Assembly: GCF_007859915.1 (NCBI RefSeq)
Contig: NZ_SJPM01000003.1
Span: 62,001 to 126,000, forward strand
Direction of reading: 5' to 3'
Length of the DNA stretch: 64,000 nt
From: Neorhodopirellula pilleata
GTDB lineage: Bacteria; Planctomycetota; Planctomycetia; Pirellulales; Pirellulaceae
Shown piece by piece: positions 19,410 through 32,185 of this stretch. Each line of letters starts with the position of its first letter. Position 1 is the stretch's first letter. Made by a program: the position numbers and the translations under genes. The notes below the pieces were generated by a model, which was given only the letters and a program-made list of their open reading frames with translations, was not told the origin of the DNA and ran no database searches.

Positions 19410-22181
19410 TCATGGCATCTTCTCAATGAGATAGTAGATGGTCTCAGGCAGTAGTTTGATTTCCTCGGCCCAGCCGAGTTTCTGACTTCGACGACCCGCG
19501 TGATCGAGGGCCGTTACCCGTAGTTTCGCAGCGTCAGGACGCAGGAAACGGACCGTCCCTTCGATCTCACGAACCTGCCATGGGTCCGTGCCGATCTCCT
19601 GGATCTGCAGGAGGTCATCTTGGACCGGCTTGGTTTCAAAACCGTTGGTTTGTTCCTCGGTCATGACTTGAAGCAGTATCTGACTCGAAGTTTCGAGCGG
19701 TTGGTCATCCCAAGCCACCGCGATCAGATGAATCAGGTCTTGGGGAGATGTCATTTCAACGTCTCGCAATCGCTGGACACCGTGCATCGACAAGTTGCCG
19801 CTAAGCCCTTGAGCTTTGGCGCTGTTGATCGTTAGTAACCCGGCGGCATAGTCCAAGCGAAGTTCATCGGTCGCGCTATGAACCATTTTCTCAGCGCGAT
19901 CGATTCTCGAAATCGCTTCATCCAATCGGACCTTCCCCGGCGTATCGACAAACCGGACTTGGACCCGCCCGACGTAGTGCATCAACGGATCGAGGGGCTG
20001 TCCGGGCTCTGCGGTCAAACCAACGGGGACATCTTGGGCACGCAGTTCATCAAACGATGCCCCTTCGGGCAGCGGGGTTCCACGAAGTTGGCGTAAGTCG
20101 TCGACGCTCAAATCGATCTGAGCGACCACCGGCGCGGCACTTACCAGACCTCGCCGGTATAGTAACGCGGCTGCTGGAAATTGCCCCATCATGCTGGGCG
20201 ATGCCAGCGTCCAGGGTTGCATCCAAAACCGCGGCTGAACCTGCCAGTGCATCCCATCGAACGCGAAGTGCACCAGACTGTCGCTATCTTGCAAGGCACC
20301 GTAGGCGGCGTAGTAAAGCGGCGCTTCACTGCGGTAGCGATTGGGACGAGTGAACGTCGTTTCGGAAATCATTGACGGCTTATCATTGTACTGGATGTCC
20401 ATCACCGGATGCGTGAACTGCTTCGGCCCCCCCGGCGTGGAGTCGTCCAACCGCAAGGCACTTCGGTGTCCGAACGTGTGTCCGGCACGGATCGACCAAG
20501 CAGCATTCTCCCCGCGGTGGTTGCAACTGAAGTAGCCGTGTCGGTCAACAAAGTCGCCCTCCATGTAGCTGAGCTTTTCCAGCGGACCAAACCGCTCGGG
20601 ACTGGCCGTATGCCAGTTCGACGCGGTGATCAATCCTTCAAATCCTTGGTCTCGTGCGAACTGAACCATCGAGCGATAAAAGCCCGTCTGCGTATCGAGT
20701 AGGAACGCCGCAGTGTCTTGGTCACGCGTCGTTCGCTCGTTGGCAATGTTCCACAGCGGACGTATACCCATTCGGCCATCGTCGGGCCGGTCACGCTCTA
20801 GCGGGCTGCTATTCCATCGCTTGGTCGCGTTGGCGATGCTGCCATATTTGGTAATCATCCAGTGGGCAAATTGTGACTCGATGAGTTGTCGTTGAGGTTC
20901 AGGCAGATTCTCCGGGCTAAAGGTCCAGAAGAAGAACGAGTCTTCGTTCTGCAGTTCGATTCCGAACACCGCCGGGTCGCTGGCAAGACTCACCCCCGTC
21001 GTCGCATCGGGCGTGTTCAACAGTGCCGCCAGCCAGTCACGATACTTATCCTGAAATTCCGGATTGAACATCAGCGTTGCGAACGGATGACTTGAACCGT
21101 CATAGCCGGGCAGCCAATCGAGATCCTTCGCGGGGTTGAACCAGAGCGGAAAGTAGAACGAAAAATGCACATAGATGCCCTCGGCCTTCATCACACGAAC
21201 GATCTCGTGGTGGTGACGAATCGTCTCCTCATTCGGCTCACCATTGGGCAAGAAGATTGGCTTATGAACGCGCACCAAGTTCACGCCGTAACGTGCCAAC
21301 TGACGGGCGCACCGCTGGAGTTCGACTCCGGTTAATTGTTCGGGCGGTCCATTGACGGCCCAAAAACGAACCGGCTGATCGGATCGGCCGTGCCAGAAAC
21401 GCCCATCGCGTGCGACAATCCGGCCCCGCTCACCCGCTTGGGACTCATTGAGAAAACGCAAGTCGATCGCACTGGTTTGATTCGCATCGATACCGTCCGC
21501 ATTGAGACCGTCCGCATCGGGGCGAAACGCGAACCAGCCCTCCGCCGACGGAGTAGCCGATTGCTCACCCGGCTTCCATTTTCCGTTGGGTTGAAACGTC
21601 GTTGTGGCGAACACCAGGCAATCGAGATAGCCGTGGTGGTGATTCTCACTATCCAAGCGAAACGTCACTTCATTGGAACCAGCATCAAGCGTGACCTCAC
21701 CCACCCGGATCCAACTCAGAAAACGCAAGTCTGGCTTGCCGTCGGCGGCGATATTGACCGCGTCTCGTTGATTCGTCGCGGTCGAGATCGGCCGGGGTGG
21801 GGCATCGTTGAGTTGGTAGCTGAGTGTGCTCGCGATCGGGTTGGTCCGAATCCAAAAGACGTGCTTTCCAGCCTCGTTGACATTGAACTGATAACTGGCG
21901 GTACCGGCGGCTTGATCACTGAAATTGGAAATCAATTCACCGCCGGAGAGTTGCGATCGATCCACGTCGTCATACCACGGATGGCGATTCATCTGTTGGC
22001 GATTCGCATCCTCGCCTTCGATCCAGATCAGCTCGTCCGCCATCGCAACTGTGGAACGAACCAGCGAAAACGCGGCACCGAAAAGCAAAACGCACCGGAG
22101 GTAACTTAGGGCGAGCGATCTGTTCGGGCGACGTCTATACTTGGTCAAGGCAGTCCGGTTCATTGCAGTCAACTTCGTCAT
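19410..22181 (-). CDS. Secreted clan-A glycoside hydrolase with N-terminal carbohydrate-binding-like domain
   Basis: The 923-residue protein has an N-terminal hydrophobic signal region (LRCVLLFGAAFSLVRSTVAMA). Residues about 50-200 form a beta-sandwich like those of carbohydrate-binding modules (WIEGEDANRQQMNRHPWY). The TIM barrel follows: GVNLVRVHKPIF, then FGIELQNEDSFFFW with the likely acid/base Glu at about residue 410, and PSMISETTFTRPNRY with the likely nucleophile Glu at about 605. This is the arrangement of GH5/GH42-type enzymes. A C-terminal beta domain ends the chain. It would cut a polysaccharide outside the cytoplasm; the substrate is unknown. It converges with the beta-trefoil gene, 11 bases apart. 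Confidence 0.78.
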   Translation of the reverse strand: MTKLTAMNRTALTKYRRRPNRSLALSYLRCVLLFGAAFSLVRSTVAMADELIWIEGEDANRQQMNRHPWYDDVDRSQLSGGELISNFSDQAAGTASYQFNVNEAGKHVFWIRTNPIASTLSYQLNDAPPRPISTATNQRDAVNIAADGKPDLRFLSWIRVGEVTLDAGSNEVTFRLDSENHHHGYLDCLVFATTTFQPNGKWKPGEQSATPSAEGWFAFRPDADGLNADGIDANQTSAIDLRFLNESQAGERGRIVARDGRFWHGRSDQPVRFWAVNGPPEQLTGVELQRCARQLARYGVNLVRVHKPIFLPNGEPNEETIRHHHEIVRVMKAEGIYVHFSFYFPLWFNPAKDLDWLPGYDGSSHPFATLMFNPEFQDKYRDWLAALLNTPDATTGVSLASDPAVFGIELQNEDSFFFWTFSPENLPEPQRQLIESQFAHWMITKYGSIANATKRWNSSPLERDRPDDGRMGIRPLWNIANERTTRDQDTAAFLLDTQTGFYRSMVQFARDQGFEGLITASNWHTASPERFGPLEKLSYMEGDFVDRHGYFSCNHRGENAAWSIRAGHTFGHRSALRLDDSTPGGPKQFTHPVMDIQYNDKPSMISETTFTRPNRYRSEAPLYYAAYGALQDSDSLVHFAFDGMHWQVQPRFWMQPWTLASPSMMGQFPAAALLYRRGLVSAAPVVAQIDLSVDDLRQLRGTPLPEGASFDELRAQDVPVGLTAEPGQPLDPLMHYVGRVQVRFVDTPGKVRLDEAISRIDRAEKMVHSATDELRLDYAAGLLTINSAKAQGLSGNLSMHGVQRLRDVEMTSPQDLIHLIAVAWDDQPLETSSQILLQVMTEEQTNGFETKPVQDDLLQIQEIGTDPWQVREIEGTVRFLRPDAAKLRVTALDHAGRRSQKLGWAEEIKLLPETIYYLIEKMP

Positions 22182-22372
22182 CGAGTCATCCGAGTGTTTG
22201 GTGGTTGGGTCTCATTGTAAACGGTTCCGAATCGGACAGAACAGCAACCTAGGATCCCCAAGCTATACCGGTCTCAATCGTCCCGTCAAAAAACGCGAAA
22301 TAGCCCACACTTCTCCTTCTTCGACGGGCTCAAGAAACAAAGCATGAGTCCCTTACAAATTTGGAGTGATCA

Positions 22373-22552
22373 ATGGTAATGCCAATCCCGACTTGGCTCG
22401 AATACGTCGTCATCGGAGTTACCGGGCTTGGATTCGCAACGTTTCTAATCCTGCTCGGATTTCTCATGAATTGGGCATGGGAAAAGTTCTTCAAATACCT
22501 AGGACGCAATGAGACACCGAATCACAACAAGGACTTGGATGAACCCATGTGA
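22373..22552 (+). CDS. 59-residue single-pass membrane protein
   Basis: The frame has a good ribosome-binding site (TTTGGAGTGATCA ahead of ATG at 22373). The product has a hydrophobic segment (YVVIGVTGLGFATFLILLGF) followed by an aromatic/basic stretch (WAWEKFFKYLGRNE) and an acidic tail. It is a plausible inner-membrane micro-protein of unknown function. The upstream 190 bases contain no other gene. Confidence 0.55.
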   Translation: MVMPIPTWLEYVVIGVTGLGFATFLILLGFLMNWAWEKFFKYLGRNETPNHNKDLDEPM

Positions 22553-22824
22553 CCGGCCCCTTGAAATCAGCAACCTTGGGCTGTCTGGCTTCGTCTTTGG
22601 TCTTAACTGCACCAGGGAATCGAACGCGAAGGTGGTGAGCCATCGAACAAGCTCCAAGGGGAATCCGAAGTGCGTCCTTCAGATTCTATCCAAGTCAAAA
22701 CCGAAAACCTGACCCCGACGAGAGCTTCTCTCCATCTCGCTCCGGAGTCGGCCACCTGTGCGCGCTAGCCAACTGGTGAAACCCACTGCAACATGATGAG
22801 CTTGTCGGGTTTCGTCGGCTCACG
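22553..22824. other. Stretch without a supported gene
   Basis: A 53-codon open frame (22607-22768) lacks a normal start and may be gene debris. The sequence between the 59-residue membrane protein and the proline-rich remnant looks decayed. Confidence 0.4.
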
Positions 22825-23082
22825 GTGCCTTGCCCTATGCGGGCTCTCGCACGCTTGACTGCTTTTGAGTCCTGGAACCTTTTCTTCCTTAATGCGAAGC
22901 TAAATCTGCGCGGCCTCCCGCGGTGGCACCTTTTCCGGGACTACAAAGCGATCGAACCCACCGCCACCGACGATGAACTTCGCACCTTCATCGAAACCAA
23001 AGCCATCCCGCAGTGCGGACTGTGCCCTAGCAAACGCACCGCCTTCGTCCATCCCGATCCTCTTCAACGGAGTGCCGAGTGA
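22825..23082 (+). CDS. Small hypothetical protein coupled to proline-rich gene
   Basis: The frame begins with GTG at 22825 and ends in TGA that overlaps the ATG of the next gene (TGATG), a sign of coupled translation. Only the second half looks like protein (FRDYKAIEPTATDDELRTF, then an IPQCGLCPS cysteine pair). The first half is probably not coding or has decayed. The family is unknown. Confidence 0.35.
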   Translation: MPCPMRALARLTAFESWNLFFLNAKLNLRGLPRWHLFRDYKAIEPTATDDELRTFIETKAIPQCGLCPSKRTAFVHPDPLQRSAE

Positions 23083-23500
23083 TGCCCGGACCTTATGAAC
23101 CCCACATGCCACCGAACCCGTTCGTCCCTCCGTTCGATCCGCCGGGCGACAAACCTCCTTACGAACCCGAGGAACCCGACGGTCTGATTACCTTGACACC
23201 GCCGCCCCCACCACCGCCGCCGGTGTGGCCCGACGACAACCCACCCGGTATGCCCGATCCAGGCCCACGCCCGCCCTGGTGGCCCGATGACTACGACTGG
23301 CCGCCGCGTCCGGAAGAACCAGTCGTGATCGAATCCCCGTTGCCACCACATATATGTGGCCGCGACTGCCGCCGGACCATCCCTATCACCTGCCACCGGG
23401 TCACTCCTAACCCGACGACCTACCTTCCGGCCATCCAGGAGAAGCCTACCCCGGCATCCTCGACGATTGGCCATCGTCTTATGAACACGATGAAGAATAA
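23082..23500 (+). pseudogene. Decayed proline/tryptophan/aspartate-rich gene
   Basis: The frame from ATG at 23082 encodes a proline-rich chain (PPPPPPPPVWPDDNPP, RPPWWPDDYDWPPRPEEP). At about 23349-23355, in CATATATG, the same composition continues in another reading frame (MWPRLPPDHPYHLPPGHS). It meets a TAA at 23408-23410 and then goes on in that frame as PDDLPSGHPGEAYPGILDDW until TAA at 23498-23500. A two-base AT insertion plus one stop mutation would explain this. Without them one continuous acidic, proline-rich protein of about 138 residues would be read. Confidence 0.6.
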
Positions 23501-23614
23501 ACGTCCAAGTCAATTTGAACCTCGATAAGCCACCTTTCTGCTGGCTTTTTTCGTGCCGTATGGGTGATGATAGATCCAGCGATTCTTGAAACTACAACCC
23601 TGGTGGCGGAACGA

Positions 23615-24499
23615 CTAGCTTGAAAGAGCGTCAAAGCCGGAGACGACGTCGAATAGTTCCTCGTCGATGCTGCCTTGTCGCTGGCGGTGGAATTGGGTGT
23701 GCAGGGTTTCAAGTAGCTCGTCGATGTTTTTATCGGCTCGCTGCATGGCGGCGAGTCGGCTGGCGTTCTCGCTGGCGAGCGACTCGGCACAGGCTCGGTA
23801 CAATGTGATGAATAGGTATTCGTGGATCAACGATTGCAACGTCACCAGATGGCCTCCCAGGATTTCCGCGCGGCTGTGCGTCGGCCATTGAAGTTCGGTC
23901 AGGCGTTGTTTCCATTGCGAGTCGAGTGGTAGCAGTCGCTGCGAGACCGGTTCATAAAGGGATCCAGTCTGCGGGCGGTTGTGGAACACGAAAACGGAAG
24001 TCGATTCGTGGTCGAGTTGATCACTGATGCTTTCGATTTGCATTTGTCCCACCAGCGCTGCAATTCCCTTGACGGAATTGGGCACCGGGAACAGTCCGTG
24101 CAGCAGCAATCCGGAATCCGCGAGCCGCCCATGCACTCGTTCGCCTACAGCCCAAACCTTTAACTCGCCGGCAACATCCGACAGCTTCTCCACTGCAAAG
24201 TCGGTGATCACATCGTTGAATTGGCCAACCAAACCTTGGTCGGAGCCAAACACGATGGCTGAGATGACCTTGGGCTTTCCCGTTGTCGTCGTCGAATGCA
24301 GCGGAGTTGCAATGCCTTCTTTTTGAAAGCAAGCACTCAGCCCAAGTTCGATCGCTTGGTAGTAATCTTGCAAAGCGAGCACGGAACGTTCGTACTGCTC
24401 GACGCTGGACGCTGCTATCGCTTTCATGGTGCGAACCACCGACTGCAAGTCTTCGGCGGTGCCGATCTTGCGCCGCAGGTCCGCCATACTATTGCTCAT
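23615..24499 (-). CDS. atpG: N-ATPase gamma subunit
   Basis: The 294-residue protein is the central stalk of the F-type rotary ATPase. The N-terminal coiled coil ([20 protein letters not shown] then KAIAASSV) and the C-terminal helix ([20 protein letters not shown]) match the family's two ends; [12 protein letters not shown] is the conserved central segment. It is the last gene of the atpDCQRBEFAG operon and its ATG overlaps the atpA stop by four bases. Confidence 0.9.
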   Translation of the reverse strand: MSNSMADLRRKIGTAEDLQSVVRTMKAIAASSVEQYERSVLALQDYYQAIELGLSACFQKEGIATPLHSTTTTGKPKVISAIVFGSDQGLVGQFNDVITDFAVEKLSDVAGELKVWAVGERVHGRLADSGLLLHGLFPVPNSVKGIAALVGQMQIESISDQLDHESTSVFVFHNRPQTGSLYEPVSQRLLPLDSQWKQRLTELQWPTHSRAEILGGHLVTLQSLIHEYLFITLYRACAESLASENASRLAAMQRADKNIDELLETLHTQFHRQRQGSIDEELFDVVSGFDALSS

Positions 24500-26022
24500 G
24501 ACGATCCTTTGACGACGGACGCAATGGCGCTGCGAGTCAACTTGACAATCGCTTGCTGATCTTCGTCGCTGAACTTCTTGGCTGTGTCCAACCGTTCGCG
24601 AATCGCCGCTGGCATGTTGGCCGCCGCGACTTTCACCAATTGTTCCGCCTCTGGCATCTTCTCGATCGGCACGTCGTCAAAGAGGCCCTCACTCAGCGCC
24701 AACAAGATTGCGATTTGTGAGGGAACCGACACCGGCGAAAACTCGGGCTGCTTCAGACAGGATCGGATTCGCTGACCATTGGCGATAATCGCGCGAGTGC
24801 TTTCGTCCAGCCGAGCACCAAAGCGCGCGAACGTCTCCAGCTCTTGAAACTGAGCGTAGGCAAGTTTCAAATCTCCAGCGACCGATCGGTAGGTCGCTCG
24901 CTGGGCTTTGCCACCGACACGCGAAACCGATTTCCCCACGTCCACCGCCGGCAGGACGCCTAGCTCGAACAGGGCCGGCGACAAATAGATTTGCCCGTCG
25001 GTTATGGAAATCAGGTTCGTGGGAATGTACGCGGAAATATCCTGAGCTTCCGTTTCGATGATCGGAAGGGCTGTCAGTGATCCGCCGCCCAAGTCCTCTC
25101 GCAGGTGCGTTGAGCGTTCCAGCAATCGTGAGTGAATGTAAAAAATGTCGCCCGGAAACGCTTCGCGCCCCGGTGGCCGACGCAGTAACAGGGACAGTTC
25201 GCGATAGGCTCGCGCGTGCTGAGTCAAGTCATCGTAGACGATCAGCACGTCGCGACCTTGCTCCATAAAGTACTCGGCAATGCTGGTTGCGGCGTACGGT
25301 GCAATGTAGGCCAAGCCGGGTGGATCGTTTCCTTCACTGACCACCACGACCGTGTATTCCATCGCGTCGTTCTCCTTCAGAACCGCGACAGCTTTGGCGA
25401 CCGCGGAAGCCCGCTGACCGATCGCGCAATAAACGCAAACGGTATCCTGGCCGCGCTGGTTGATCATCGTGTCGAGTGCGATCGCGGTCTTCCCGGTCTG
25501 ACGATCACCCAGAATCAACTCGCGTTGCCCTCGTCCGATGGGAATCAGAGCGTCGATGACTTTGATTCCCGTTTGCAGCGGCACGGTCACAGGAGCACGA
25601 TCCATGATTGGTGGTGCGGGGCGCTCGATGGGAAGACGCTCATTGCAATGCACGACGCCGTTGCCATCGAGAGGTCGCCCGAGTGGATCGACCACGCGTC
25701 CCAGCAAACCTTCGCCGACAGCCACATCCATCACTCGGCCGGTACGCCAGACCTCGTCGCCTGCTTGCAACCGCGAGTAGTCGCCCAGCAACACGACGCC
25801 TATCTCGTGCTCGTCCACATTGAACGCAATCCCGTACACGTCGCCAGGAAAACGCACAAGTTCCTCAAATCCAACATTCGGAAGTCCCGACACCTTCGCG
25901 ATCCCGGTTGCAACATTGGTGATCGTGCCAATCTCGCGAAGTGAAAGTTTTGGCCTGAAGGCTTCGCGGGTGTTTGTGAGTTGCGAAAAAGCGTTATCAT
26001 AGATGGATCGTAGAGTGCTCAT
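24496..26022 (-). CDS. atpA: N-ATPase alpha subunit
   Basis: The 508-residue protein has the P-loop GDRQTGKTA and the alpha-type sequence [15 protein letters not shown]; the conserved [31 protein letters not shown] segment includes the Walker B Asp. It forms the non-catalytic nucleotide sites of the soluble head together with beta. Four-base overlaps join it to atpF upstream and atpG downstream. Length is normal. Confidence 0.95.
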   Translation of the reverse strand: MSTLRSIYDNAFSQLTNTREAFRPKLSLREIGTITNVATGIAKVSGLPNVGFEELVRFPGDVYGIAFNVDEHEIGVVLLGDYSRLQAGDEVWRTGRVMDVAVGEGLLGRVVDPLGRPLDGNGVVHCNERLPIERPAPPIMDRAPVTVPLQTGIKVIDALIPIGRGQRELILGDRQTGKTAIALDTMINQRGQDTVCVYCAIGQRASAVAKAVAVLKENDAMEYTVVVVSEGNDPPGLAYIAPYAATSIAEYFMEQGRDVLIVYDDLTQHARAYRELSLLLRRPPGREAFPGDIFYIHSRLLERSTHLREDLGGGSLTALPIIETEAQDISAYIPTNLISITDGQIYLSPALFELGVLPAVDVGKSVSRVGGKAQRATYRSVAGDLKLAYAQFQELETFARFGARLDESTRAIIANGQRIRSCLKQPEFSPVSVPSQIAILLALSEGLFDDVPIEKMPEAEQLVKVAAANMPAAIRERLDTAKKFSDEDQQAIVKLTRSAIASVVKGSS

Positions 26023-26768
26023 GGTGAACTAGTTATCCCCGCCTCCGCGTTTTCTAGATACCCGTTCACGCTCCACGCCATCTTTTTGCCGTTGACCGTT
26101 AACTCGATGCCGCTGATGAGGTTTGGTTCAGCATCGAACTGGATCGGAACGTCGGCTGACATCATTTCGTTCAATGCCGTTTGTATTTGCGATCGCTGCT
26201 CGGTTGGCAATGCAAATGCACTTCGCACTCGGGTCGATTGCTTTCCATTCTCGGTGGCGGCGGACAACTCTTGTCGGACTTCTCCGTCGAGCGATCGCAG
26301 GCGATCGGTGAAGACGTCACACATCCGCTTTTCCAAATCCACCGACGCCAAGTCGCTCAGCGTTTTTCGCGTCAAGGCGAACACTTCTTGGTGGGTTCGC
26401 CGCGATATCTCTTCGCTCAAGTCTTTCTGCTCGGTCTCCAACGCATCGCGGCGTTTGGTGGCAAGTTCGTCGGCGGCTTTCGTTGCATCATCGAGCAGTC
26501 GCGTACGTTCCGTCGCCGCCTCTTCGGTGGCTTTGCTCAACAATGCGGCACGTTGCTGGTCAAACTCATCGTTCTTGCGCTCGAATTCGTCGCGTTCCTG
26601 TTTTGCTTCCGCACGTTTCGCATCCGCGTCAGCCAATTCCGCCGCGATCTTCTTTTCGCGTTCATCAATGGCGTGCAAAATTGGGCGGTACAAGTAGCGA
26701 TTCAATAACCACACAAGGATCAGGAAGTTGATGGCCTGTGCGGCGACGGTAAACCAATCGACCAGCAT
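26019..26768 (-). CDS. atpF: N-ATPase b subunit with fused delta-like domain
   Basis: The 249-residue protein is longer than an ordinary b subunit (about 160). Residues 5-25 are the membrane anchor ([20 protein letters not shown]), followed by [16 protein letters not shown] and a long charged coiled coil to about residue 145. The last 100 residues ([20 protein letters not shown] to [19 protein letters not shown]) resemble the C-terminal part of the delta subunit. N-ATPase operons lack a separate atpH and carry this long b subunit, as here. It is the peripheral stalk. Confidence 0.9.
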   Translation of the reverse strand: MLVDWFTVAAQAINFLILVWLLNRYLYRPILHAIDEREKKIAAELADADAKRAEAKQERDEFERKNDEFDQQRAALLSKATEEAATERTRLLDDATKAADELATKRRDALETEQKDLSEEISRRTHQEVFALTRKTLSDLASVDLEKRMCDVFTDRLRSLDGEVRQELSAATENGKQSTRVRSAFALPTEQRSQIQTALNEMMSADVPIQFDAEPNLISGIELTVNGKKMAWSVNGYLENAEAGITSSP

Positions 26769-26771
26769 GAG

Positions 26772-27053
26772 CTAATTCCCTGTTGCTTGAGCGATGAAGT
26801 GATTCCAAAACGGATTGGCAAAAATCAGAATCATCGAAACGACAAAGCAGTAGATAGCGGTCGATTCGATCATTGCGAGGCCGACGAACAGGGTCCGCGT
26901 GATGGTGGAGGAGGCGTCGGGCTGTTGTGCCAGGGCACTCAACGCCGTCGCCACCGCTTTTCCTTCTGCAATGGCAGGCATCATGCAACCGATGCTGGTT
27001 GCGAATGTGGCACAGATCATCGAGGTCATTCCAATAATGGTCATGCTGTCCAT
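26772..27053 (-). CDS. atpE: N-ATPase c subunit (ion-binding rotor)
   Basis: The 93-residue hairpin has Pro26 and Glu30 in helix 1 (PAIAEGKAVATALSALAQQPD) and Glu63-Ser64-Thr65 with Tyr68 in helix 2 (GLAMIESTAIYCFVVSMIL). By alignment with the Ilyobacter c subunit (Gln32, Glu65, Ser66, Tyr70), the ligands Glu, Ser and Tyr of a Na+ site are present, and the Gln position is a second Glu as in two-carboxylate rotors. Na+ coupling is therefore likely but must be tested. Confidence 0.93.
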   Translation of the reverse strand: MDSMTIIGMTSMICATFATSIGCMMPAIAEGKAVATALSALAQQPDASSTITRTLFVGLAMIESTAIYCFVVSMILIFANPFWNHFIAQATGN

Positions 27054-27061
27054 GGTATTTC

Positions 27062-27763
27062 CTATGTTGGTTGTGGTTGGTGTTTCTTCGGTTTCGTCTC
27101 GCGGACTCTCGTGGCCGCCGCGATGTAGACGGCCGCCAAAATGCTAAAGATGTACGCTTGGACCATTCCGGTCAGCAGTCCAAGTGCCGTCATGACGATG
27201 GGGAACAGCAGTGGAGTGATCGTCAGTAGAATGGCCATGATCATCGCCCCGCTCATCATGTTTCCGAACAAACGCACTGCCAACGCTAGCGTCCGCGACG
27301 CTTCGCTGATGAGGTTGAAGGGAAGCATGATCACCGTCGGTTCAATGTAAGTACGCAAGTATCCGCCAATTCCCTGTGCCTCGATGCCAAACAGCGGTAC
27401 TGCGACGAAGACGCACATTGCGAGTGCCATCGTGGTCGACAGCGAACCGGTCGGTGGTTCGTAGCCTGGAATGACGGTACATAGAGCGGAGACAGCGACG
27501 AATAGAAACAGGGTGCCTAGAAAGCCGATGTACTTGCGAGGTTGCTTGAGTCCGATGTCCTCGATTTGTTGCTGAATTCCGCAGATGACGATTTCGAGCA
27601 GGTTCTGCCAGCGACTCCGCTGGTGATCCGTCGATAGCTTTCGCGTGATCAGCTTGGCCCCGATCGCCATCACCAAAATGATCGCCCAGGTGAACACAAT
27701 GGTGGCGTTTAACTTGAACCATCCGTATTGCCAAAAGACAAGTTCGTCGGGACTAAGTCGCAT
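27062..27763 (-). CDS. atpB: N-ATPase a subunit
   Basis: The 233-residue membrane protein has five or six helices. The conserved arginine helix is LISEASRTLALAVRLFGNMMSGAMI, and a C-terminal helix contains GMVQAYIFSILAAVYI. It forms the ion half-channels against the c ring. Its ATG overlaps the end of atpR by 11 bases, and atpE follows eight bases after its stop. Confidence 0.93.
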   Translation of the reverse strand: MRLSPDELVFWQYGWFKLNATIVFTWAIILVMAIGAKLITRKLSTDHQRSRWQNLLEIVICGIQQQIEDIGLKQPRKYIGFLGTLFLFVAVSALCTVIPGYEPPTGSLSTTMALAMCVFVAVPLFGIEAQGIGGYLRTYIEPTVIMLPFNLISEASRTLALAVRLFGNMMSGAMIMAILLTITPLLFPIVMTALGLLTGMVQAYIFSILAAVYIAAATRVRETKPKKHQPQPT

Positions 27764-28067
27764 GATGGGTCTCCTGTGTCTTGGCCAGAACTTGAATCGC
27801 AGGTCGAGTTAAACGCGTGACGATCAATCTCGCCGCGATGAATCCGACCAAGCAAGCCAGTAGTGGTTTGAGTTGTCCAGCACTGACGAAGTAGAACCCG
27901 GCAAGCGTAATGCTCATTCGAGCGAGCGCACTGCCCAACATCCAGCGTGCTGGATACGGTGTCGCGACGCACTTGCGAATGGTCCACCAGAGACCGCCAA
28001 AGAACACACATCCCAGCAACATGCCGGCCGCGAACGCGAAAATCAAAGCCAGTCCGTCATTCATCAT
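27753..28067 (-). CDS. atpR: N-ATPase AtpR subunit
   Basis: The start is the Met-Met-Asn-Asp segment at 28067, which overlaps the atpQ stop. The roughly 104-residue product has three membrane segments (ALIFAFAAGMLLGCVFFGG, SALARMSITLAGFYFVSAG, LLACLVGFIAARLIV). AtpR is found only in N-type ATPase operons. Together with AtpQ it has been proposed to serve ion (Mg or Ca) supply or c-ring assembly. Confidence 0.88.
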   Translation of the reverse strand: MMNDGLALIFAFAAGMLLGCVFFGGLWWTIRKCVATPYPARWMLGSALARMSITLAGFYFVSAGQLKPLLACLVGFIAARLIVTRLTRPAIQVLAKTQETHHAT

Positions 28068-28372
28068 CGTCCTCCTGTTCGTCCCGCATTGCTTTGTCTT
28101 CCTTTGCCACCCATTGCCAAGCACTCCAACATCCGATCAGCAGTCCCGCGATCAAAAGCGTCAGCGTCCACGAGTGGCTGGCGGCGTGATTGCGATCCAA
28201 CCACGCACCGATGGCCGCACCCAGCAGCGTGGGAACGACGATCGACCAGCCGATCAATCCCATCATGCCCAGTCCAAACCAGACGCCTTGATGCGCCGAA
28301 CGCTGAGCCTTGAGTTTGCGTTTTGCCTTCGTGCGAACCTGCTGTTGAAAGCCGGTTTGTTTTTCGGACGGA

Positions 28373-28380
<8 letters not shown>
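28057..28380 (-). CDS. atpQ: N-ATPase AtpQ subunit (AtpI-like)
   Basis: A GTG at 28378-28380 with GGAG seven bases ahead is the likely start; it overlaps the end of atpC. The 107-residue product has a basic N-terminus and two helices (GVWFGLGMMGLIGWSIVVP and WTLTLLIAGLLIGCWSAWQW), followed by an acidic tail (EDKAMRDEQEDDDE). The segment LLGAAIGAWLDRN is typical of the AtpI/AtpQ family, which assists rotor assembly. Confidence 0.88.
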
Positions 28381-31362
<2,982 letters not shown>

Positions 31363-31368
31363 TGTTTT

Positions 31369-31444
31369 GGGCAAAAGAATGGGTGGGCAAATAAATGTCG
31401 CGCGGTCGGCTCTTTTATTTTTTTGCCCCGGCATTTTTTTGCCC
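31369..31444. repeat. Palindromic GGGCAAAAAAATG repeat, copy A
   Basis: Two tandem units on the left (GGGCAAAAGAATG, GGGCAAATAAATG; 31369-31397) face two on the right (ATTTTTTTGCCCC, CATTTTTTTGCCC; about 31416-31444). The right arm encodes the last residues (GQKNAGAKK) and stop of the HAD gene; the left arm lies just ahead of the GH130 start. Confidence 0.8.
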
Positions 31445-32185
31445 TTCAACACAAGCCACGATCGCCTCAACTACACGCTTTGTTTCCTCTGAATCTCGAA
31501 CGCAGATCGACGTCACTCCCGCTTGCTTGGCCGGGTAATCGTTCCCGCCAGGGAAAATCGCGTCACCGATGAAGAGCATGTCGGAGATCGCGATACCCAA
31601 TGTGTCGCGGAGCTTGCCAATCCCAAACGCTTTGTCGATTCCTGGCTTGGTGATATCAATCGACGTTGTGCCACCCAAGTTGACCGAGAACTCTGGAATC
31701 AAGTCATCAAGGATTGCTTGAATCTTCTTTCGCTTCGCAAAGTCAGGATCCCACTTACGCTTTGCTTCAATGGGAGCCAGCTGCCCCAAGCCGGAATACG
31801 TGACCTGACTGCCACGATCTTCGATCTGTTCGCCCCAGATTTGGGCATCGTGGGTTTCCAAGGTGCCAATTGCCTGAGTGATCGCAGTGGTAATTTTTGC
31901 CTTTTCAGACGCATCGAAATCGTCGGCGTAGATCGAATTCCACTTGGCATCAAACCGATAGAAGCGTGTCCCGCAGGTCGGCAAAATCGACAAACGCTCA
32001 ATCTGCGCATGACGAGGCAGCTTGGCGAGCAATTGTTTTTCAAACTGCAGCCACGCACCACCCGAAATCACCGCGACCCTCGTGACGCGTAACAGCGATG
32101 TAAGCAGTTCCGCCATCTCACTGTCCACCGGCGATTTGCTCTGGGCGAGTGTGCCGTCCAAGTCGAATACAATCAGCTCTTTCAT
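31415..32185 (-). CDS. Phosphomannomutase-like HAD-IIB protein
   Basis: From ATG at 32185 the 256-residue protein opens with ELIVFDLDGTLAQSKSPVD, the HAD nucleophile motif (two Asp). Motif II is VAVISGG. The segments TTSIDITKPGIDKAFGI and MLFIGDAIFPGGNDYPA align with human PMM2 (SFDVFPDGWDKRY and FFGDKTMPGGNDHEI). It may interconvert mannose 1- and 6-phosphate or be a related sugar phosphatase. The start overlaps the histidine phosphatase stop (ATGA). The C-terminal GQKNAGAKK comes from the repeat. Confidence 0.78.
   Translation of the reverse strand: MKELIVFDLDGTLAQSKSPVDSEMAELLTSLLRVTRVAVISGGAWLQFEKQLLAKLPRHAQIERLSILPTCGTRFYRFDAKWNSIYADDFDASEKAKITTAITQAIGTLETHDAQIWGEQIEDRGSQVTYSGLGQLAPIEAKRKWDPDFAKRKKIQAILDDLIPEFSVNLGGTTSIDITKPGIDKAFGIGKLRDTLGIAISDMLFIGDAIFPGGNDYPAKQAGVTSICVRDSEETKRVVEAIVACVEGQKNAGAKK

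Noticed and set aside
22590..22700. tRNA-like string (GTTCGATTCCC on the minus strand)
   Set aside because: No matching acceptor, D and anticodon stems could be drawn around it; it is probably chance within gene debris.
22607..22768. 53-codon open frame ending in ESATCAR
   Set aside because: It looks somewhat protein-like but has no ATG, GTG or TTG at its beginning and no ribosome-binding site.
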